From Rhodothermota bacterium (lineage in GTDB: Bacteria > Hydrogenedentota > Hydrogenedentia > Hydrogenedentales > GCA-2746185): 8,526 nucleotides of DNA. Made by a program: the position numbers and the translations under genes. The notes under the pieces are model-generated. The model was not told the DNA's origin and did not search any database. It saw nothing but the letters and a program-made list of their open reading frames with translations. The stretch is taken from contig VFKU01000286.1 of the NCBI GenBank assembly GCA_009885415.1, positions 1 through 8,526 of the forward strand, in the 5' to 3' direction. Positions 5,659 through 8,526 of the stretch are shown here, in pieces (the stretch's first letter is position 1; each line of letters starts with the position of its first letter).

Positions 5659-6975
5659 ATGAATGCTCCTGCCCCACAAAAAATCTTCTACGGCTGGTGG
5701 ATTGTCGCCACCAGCTTCGTCACCCTTTTCGTCGCCACCGGCTTCATTTTTTACTCCTACGGCGTCTTCATCGGCCCCATGCAGGCCGAATTCCACACCA
5801 CCCGCTTCGCCGTCGCGCTCGGTCTCACCCTGATGAACACCGCCATGTCCCTCTTCGCGCCCTTCCTCGGCCGCATCATCGACACCTGGTCCATCCGCCG
5901 CCTCATGATGATCGGCTGCACCAGTCTCGCCGTCGGGTTCTTCCTCGCCGCACGCATCACAGCGCTATGGCAATGGTACGCCCTCCTCGGCACGCTCCTC
6001 GGCCTCGGCGTCGTCATGATCGGACAACTCGCCAGCACCGCCCTCGTTTGCAACTGGTTCATCCGCCGCCGCGGCGCCGCCCTCGGCGTCGCCACCACCG
6101 GCGTCTCCATGTCCGGCATGATCATGGCCCCCGTCACCTCAATCCTCGTCGGCACCTACGGCTGGCGCACCACCTTCGACATCTTCGGCCTCCTCTCCAT
6201 CGGCGTCCTGCTCCCGCTCGTGTGGCTCTCCGTCATCAGCCGCCCGGAAGACATCGGCTTACTCCCCGACGGCGCGGCGCAACCCGAGCCAGACGACGCC
6301 TTCGAGTCCGCCTTCTTCCACCGCCCCGGCCTCGCCCCGGTGATTCCCTCTTTTTCCACCGCAGCGACCCTGCGAAACACCACCTTCTGGGCCATCACCC
6401 TTGCCACCGGCTTCAACTTCTTCGCCATGTCCGCCACGCTCATCCACATGATCCCCCACGCCCAAGACCTCGGCATCACCTCCATGCGCGCCTCGCTCAT
6501 CATGACCGTCTCCGCCGGCGTCGGCGTCATCGGCAAAGTCCTCTTCGGCTACATCGCCGACTATGTCGACGCCCGCCTCGCGCTCCTGTTCTGCCTCGTG
6601 TTCCAGGCCGTCGGCACCGTCCTGCTCCTCTTCACCGAATCCGCCACCGCCCTCATGCTCGTCGGCGCGCTCTTCGGCTTCGGCATGGGCGGCGTCGTCC
6701 CCCTCTGGGGCTCCCTCGTCGGAGATTACTTCCCCCGCCAAGCCTTCGGCCGCGTCATGGGCCTCATGAGCCCCTGCATGCTTCCCATTCAGGCCAGCGG
6801 CGTCCCCCTCGCCGGCTACCTCCACGACAAACTCGGCGACTACCACCTCGCCTTCATCATTTTCGCCGCCAGCTACGTCGCCGCCGCCCTCTGCCTACTC
6901 TTCATCCGCCACCCCCTCGCCGGCCCCACATACCAGCGCCAACAAACCAAACTTCGCGCCACCCAACTCAACTGA
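5659..6975 (+). CDS. MFS transporter, monocarboxylate/OFA-like
   Basis: A 438-residue major facilitator superfamily protein with about 12 hydrophobic helices in two halves, joined by a polar loop near residues 193-240 that includes S-R-P-E-D-I-G-L-L-P-D-G. The N-terminus F-Y-G-W-W-I-V at 10-16 is typical of the monocarboxylate/oxalate-formate-like branch, as I recall it. Motif-A-like loops appear in both halves: G-R-I-I-D-T-W-S-I-R at 71-80 and G-Y-I-A-D-Y-V-D-A-R at 297-306. It should sit in the inner membrane as a secondary transporter, probably of a small organic anion; the substrate is unassigned. The ATG at 5659 is the first possible start, with TAA two codons before it, and no Shine-Dalgarno is visible. 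It is divergent from the SDR gene and followed after 116 nt by a co-directional lipoprotein gene, separated by a 9-bp periodic array. Confidence 0.93.
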   Translation: MNAPAPQKIFYGWWIVATSFVTLFVATGFIFYSYGVFIGPMQAEFHTTRFAVALGLTLMNTAMSLFAPFLGRIIDTWSIRRLMMIGCTSLAVGFFLAARITALWQWYALLGTLLGLGVVMIGQLASTALVCNWFIRRRGAALGVATTGVSMSGMIMAPVTSILVGTYGWRTTFDIFGLLSIGVLLPLVWLSVISRPEDIGLLPDGAAQPEPDDAFESAFFHRPGLAPVIPSFSTAATLRNTTFWAITLATGFNFFAMSATLIHMIPHAQDLGITSMRASLIMTVSAGVGVIGKVLFGYIADYVDARLALLFCLVFQAVGTVLLLFTESATALMLVGALFGFGMGGVVPLWGSLVGDYFPRQAFGRVMGLMSPCMLPIQASGVPLAGYLHDKLGDYHLAFIIFAASYVAAALCLLFIRHPLAGPTYQRQQTKLRATQLN

Positions 6976-7010
6976 GCGTCGCCCCAAGCACAAGCCCCAC
7001 ACGGATTTTC

Positions 7011-7055
7011 ATAGGTCCCATACGTCCTGTTCTTCCCATCATTCCCATCACATCC
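7011..7055. repeat. 9-bp periodic array, copy A
   Basis: Five consecutive 9-nt units begin at 7011, 7020, 7029, 7038 and 7047, with approximate consensus ATNNNTCCC (for example ATAGGTCCC, ATCATTCCC). The last unit and the third deviate. It fills most of the gap between the MFS and lipoprotein genes. The 11-mer TTCTTCCCATC at 7030-7040 recurs in array B (7637-7647). Confidence 0.6.
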
Positions 7056-7091
7056 GCTACAATCCTCCCGCCACACATCCGGAGTCCCAGC

Positions 7092-7550
7092 ATGTCGCAC
7101 AAGATCCACTCCGCTTTCCCAAAGCTCCTCTTCCTCGCCGCCCTCGCCACCGCCGCCGGTTGCGCCAGTACCCCGCGCATCGAGACCGCCGACGCCCTCG
7201 CCCAGGCCCTCAAGAAGGGCGGCGTCGCCTACGACTCCACCGAGCGTCTCAACCTCGCCGATCTGCCCGTCGCCAAGATCGATGAGGGCCTCGGCCTCAC
7301 AGGAAAAAACCTCGAAGTCCTCATCCTGCGCATCACCGACGAACGCACTTACAAAGTCGCCACCAGCGTCAGTTTTCTCATGGCCATCGTCAAAGACCTC
7401 ATCAAGGAAACGGTCGCCGAGGCCGCCGCCGCGCCCGGCGAGGTCTATCTCAGCAAACCCTTCGTCATCGTCATCCGCGCCGAACCCGAGACCGGCCAAG
7501 TCCGCGCCGCCCTGAAAAAACTCCTCCGCGAAGACCCCACAAAAAAATAA
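7092..7550 (+). CDS. Small lipoprotein of unknown function
   Basis: A 152-residue protein with a lipoprotein signal: K-I-H near the N-terminus, a hydrophobic segment at 12-22, and lipobox A-A-G-C giving lipidation at C24. The mature part begins A-S-T-P-R-I-E-T-A-D-A-L-A-Q-A-L-K-K-G-G-V, ends in a strand P-F-V-I-V-I-R-A and a final helix, and has no further Cys. The layout (short helix, then beta-rich core) resembles small bacterial lipoproteins of unknown role; I do not recognise a named family. GGAG at 7081-7084, seven bases before the ATG, sets the start. The open frame continues far upstream of this ATG only because it is a shadow frame of the MFS gene. TACAAT at 7058-7063 may be a -10, with no good -35. 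It could be cotranscribed with the MFS gene, since no terminator is visible between them. The last codons (Lys-Lys-stop) form the T-tract of the opposing gene's terminator. Confidence 0.85.
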   Translation: MSHKIHSAFPKLLFLAALATAAGCASTPRIETADALAQALKKGGVAYDSTERLNLADLPVAKIDEGLGLTGKNLEVLILRITDERTYKVATSVSFLMAIVKDLIKETVAEAAAAPGEVYLSKPFVIVIRAEPETGQVRAALKKLLREDPTKK

Positions 7551-7572
7551 ACCGCGGGCCGAAGCCCGCGGT
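7551..7572 (-). terminator. Rho-independent terminator of the PQQ dehydrogenase gene
   Basis: A perfect 9-bp stem (ACCGCGGGC at 7551-7559, GCCCGCGGT at 7564-7572) with a CGAA loop. On the minus strand it is followed at once by TTATTTTTTTG, the complement of the lipoprotein's final Lys codons and stop. It thus ends the quinoprotein transcript; on the + strand no T-run follows, so it can only weakly terminate the lipoprotein. Confidence 0.85.
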
Positions 7573-7608
7573 CGAAAATCCAAAATCCGGCGATCGTCTT
7601 GTCGCTCG

Positions 7609-7653
7609 CTCTATCCCATTCCTCCCCTACTTCCCATTCTTCCCATCGCCCTC
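7609..7653. repeat. 9-bp periodic array, copy B
   Basis: Units of 9 nt begin at 7609, 7618, 7627 and 7636, with a decayed fifth from 7645; examples are ATTCCTCCC and ATTCTTCCC. Same register and consensus as array A, and it contains the shared 11-mer TTCTTCCCATC. It abuts the stop codon of the PQQ dehydrogenase gene (7652-7654). Confidence 0.6.
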
Positions 7654-8526
7654 ACGGCAACGCATACGCCACCAGCCGCGAAGGCTGCCGGCTCCCGCCC
7701 GTCGCCACCACGACATATTGCTTGCCCTTGTACTCATACGTCATCGGCGTGCCGTACGGCGCTAGTTCCATTCGCTGCTCCCAAAGCACCGCGCCGTTCG
7801 CTTTGTCGAAGGCCCGCATGAACAGCTCAGTTTTCGAGACCCCAAACGTAGCGAGATCGATCTGCGCCTGGTTGACGAAAAGAAGCGTCTTCGTCACCAG
7901 CGGACCGCCGCTCGAAAGCATCCCGTTACTCGTCGCGCCCAGCGGACCGGGATCGACGCCCTTGAGCGCAGGATGATGCCGCGGCCCATCGCCGTGCGGC
8001 ACCTTCCACGCGATCTCGCCTTTGTTCAGATTGATCCCCACGACCACGCCATACGGCGGCTTGGTGATCGGCAGCCCCTGCGGTCCCGGCGCGATCAAGC
8101 CCCCCAGCGTCAGGTAGTCCGCTTTCACCCGGTTCGGATCGCCCTTGCTCACGCTCGCCAGCGAATGCATGTCCGCCGCCTGCAAATACAGCATCCCCGT
8201 CTCGGGGTCGAAGCCCGCCCCGCCCCAATTCGCGCCGCCCGCCGCGCTCGGCACCTGGAACGCGCCCTTCTTCCCGCCCTCGCCCAGCAAGATCGGCGGG
8301 GTGAACAGCGGGCCCATCGTGTACTCGCTCGCAATCTTCACCGCCTCGGCCTTCAGCTCTGGCGTCAAATCCATCAGGTTGTCTTCCGTCATCCCCTGCC
8401 GCACAAACGCCGGCGGCTTCGTCGGAAAAGGTTGCGTCTTCGAGGTCTGCTCCCCCGGCACGCTCGTCTGCGGCACGGGCCGCTCCTCGATCGGCCACAC
8501 CGGCTTCCCCGTCTTCCGGTCGAAGA
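7652..8526 (-). CDS. PQQ-dependent dehydrogenase, C-terminal part
   Basis: The frame is open to the right edge; 290 C-terminal residues are visible and the N-terminus lies outside. The GTG at 8500 is an internal Val codon, since D-R-K-T-G-K-P-V-W runs on upstream of it. Features of the quinoprotein beta-propeller family are clear: P-V-W-P-I-E-E-R-P-V-P near the edge, V-P-G-E, T-Q-P-F-P-T-K-P-P, G-G-A-N-W-G-G-A-G-F-D-P, and T-P-M-T-Y followed by G-K-Q-Y-V-V-V-A-T-G-G. This pattern matches glucose/alcohol dehydrogenase-like enzymes that use pyrroloquinoline quinone to oxidise sugars or alcohols in the periplasm and pass electrons to the respiratory chain. The chain ends A-Y-A-L-P with no C-terminal cytochrome c domain. 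Substrate and any N-terminal signal or haem domain cannot be seen. The terminator at 7551-7572 lies 80 bases downstream. Confidence 0.92.
   Translation of the reverse strand, partial: FDRKTGKPVWPIEERPVPQTSVPGEQTSKTQPFPTKPPAFVRQGMTEDNLMDLTPELKAEAVKIASEYTMGPLFTPPILLGEGGKKGAFQVPSAAGGANWGGAGFDPETGMLYLQAADMHSLASVSKGDPNRVKADYLTLGGLIAPGPQGLPITKPPYGVVVGINLNKGEIAWKVPHGDGPRHHPALKGVDPGPLGATSNGMLSSGGPLVTKTLLFVNQAQIDLATFGVSKTELFMRAFDKANGAVLWEQRMELAPYGTPMTYEYKGKQYVVVATGGSRQPSRLVAYALP

Noticed and set aside
5546..5796. Minus-strand open frame between the SDR and MFS genes
   Set aside because: It overlaps the start of the MFS gene and the hairpin repeat, has no ribosome site and no recognisable domain.
5178..7089. 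Very long + strand open frame joined in frame to the lipoprotein gene
   Set aside because: It overlaps the MFS gene in another frame and is rich in Arg, His and Pro, as expected of a shadow frame at this composition. The lipoprotein has its own ribosome site, ATG and signal peptide at 7092.
7011..7653. CRISPR array
   Set aside because: Units are 9 bp and contiguous with no 25-40 bp repeats or unique spacers, and no cas genes are present.

Overview
The window is GC-rich bacterial chromosome with C-heavy third codon positions. It holds eight protein genes, two of them cut by the window edges. No rRNA, tRNA, CRISPR array, transposase or phage gene is visible. The mix (Tat-exported aldo/keto reductase, ankyrin protein, PQQ-type quinoprotein, protoglobin, many short palindromic and periodic intergenic repeats) suggests an environmental bacterium of the Planctomycetota, Verrucomicrobiota or Acidobacteriota kind. 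That placement is inference from gene content and repeat style only; no marker gene is present.

Layout, left to right. (1) 1-2436, + strand: the C-terminal part of an ankyrin-repeat protein, then a Tat-signal aldo/keto reductase. A palindromic repeat and a strong, probably bidirectional terminator follow (2446-2536). (2) 2557-3602: a divergent pair made of a small exported cysteine protein with an E-R-x-C-C-P-F motif (minus strand) and a MerR-family metal sensor (plus strand). Between them lies a textbook MerR operator: a 22-bp dyad inside a promoter with a 20-bp spacer that faces the cysteine protein gene. (3) 3599-4210, minus strand: a protoglobin whose stop codon shares the tetranucleotide TTAA with the MerR stop codon. 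(4) 4211-4555: a gene-free stretch with a 15-bp dyad and a strong hairpin that ends the next gene. (5) 4556-5338, minus strand: an SDR oxidoreductase resembling DHRS4. (6) 5339-5658: a gene-free divergent region holding a 14-bp-stem hairpin and what looks like a composite dispersed repeat. (7) 5659-7550, + strand: a 12-TM MFS transporter, then a small lipoprotein of unknown role. (8) 7652-8526, minus strand: the C-terminal part of a PQQ-dependent dehydrogenase, ended by a terminator just beyond the lipoprotein stop.

How the genes work together. The clearest functional unit is the MerR and cysteine-protein pair, which reads as a compact metal-responsive module with no mercuric reductase, MerT/MerP or efflux ATPase in view. 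This is the best candidate for an under-described system here. The protoglobin is convergent with it and may be unrelated. The SDR and MFS genes are divergent and could serve one carbonyl or carboxylate substrate pathway, but nothing in the sequence proves it. Two arrays of about 9-bp periodicity with consensus ATNNNTCCC flank the lipoprotein gene and share an 11-mer; these are the most distinctive non-coding structures.
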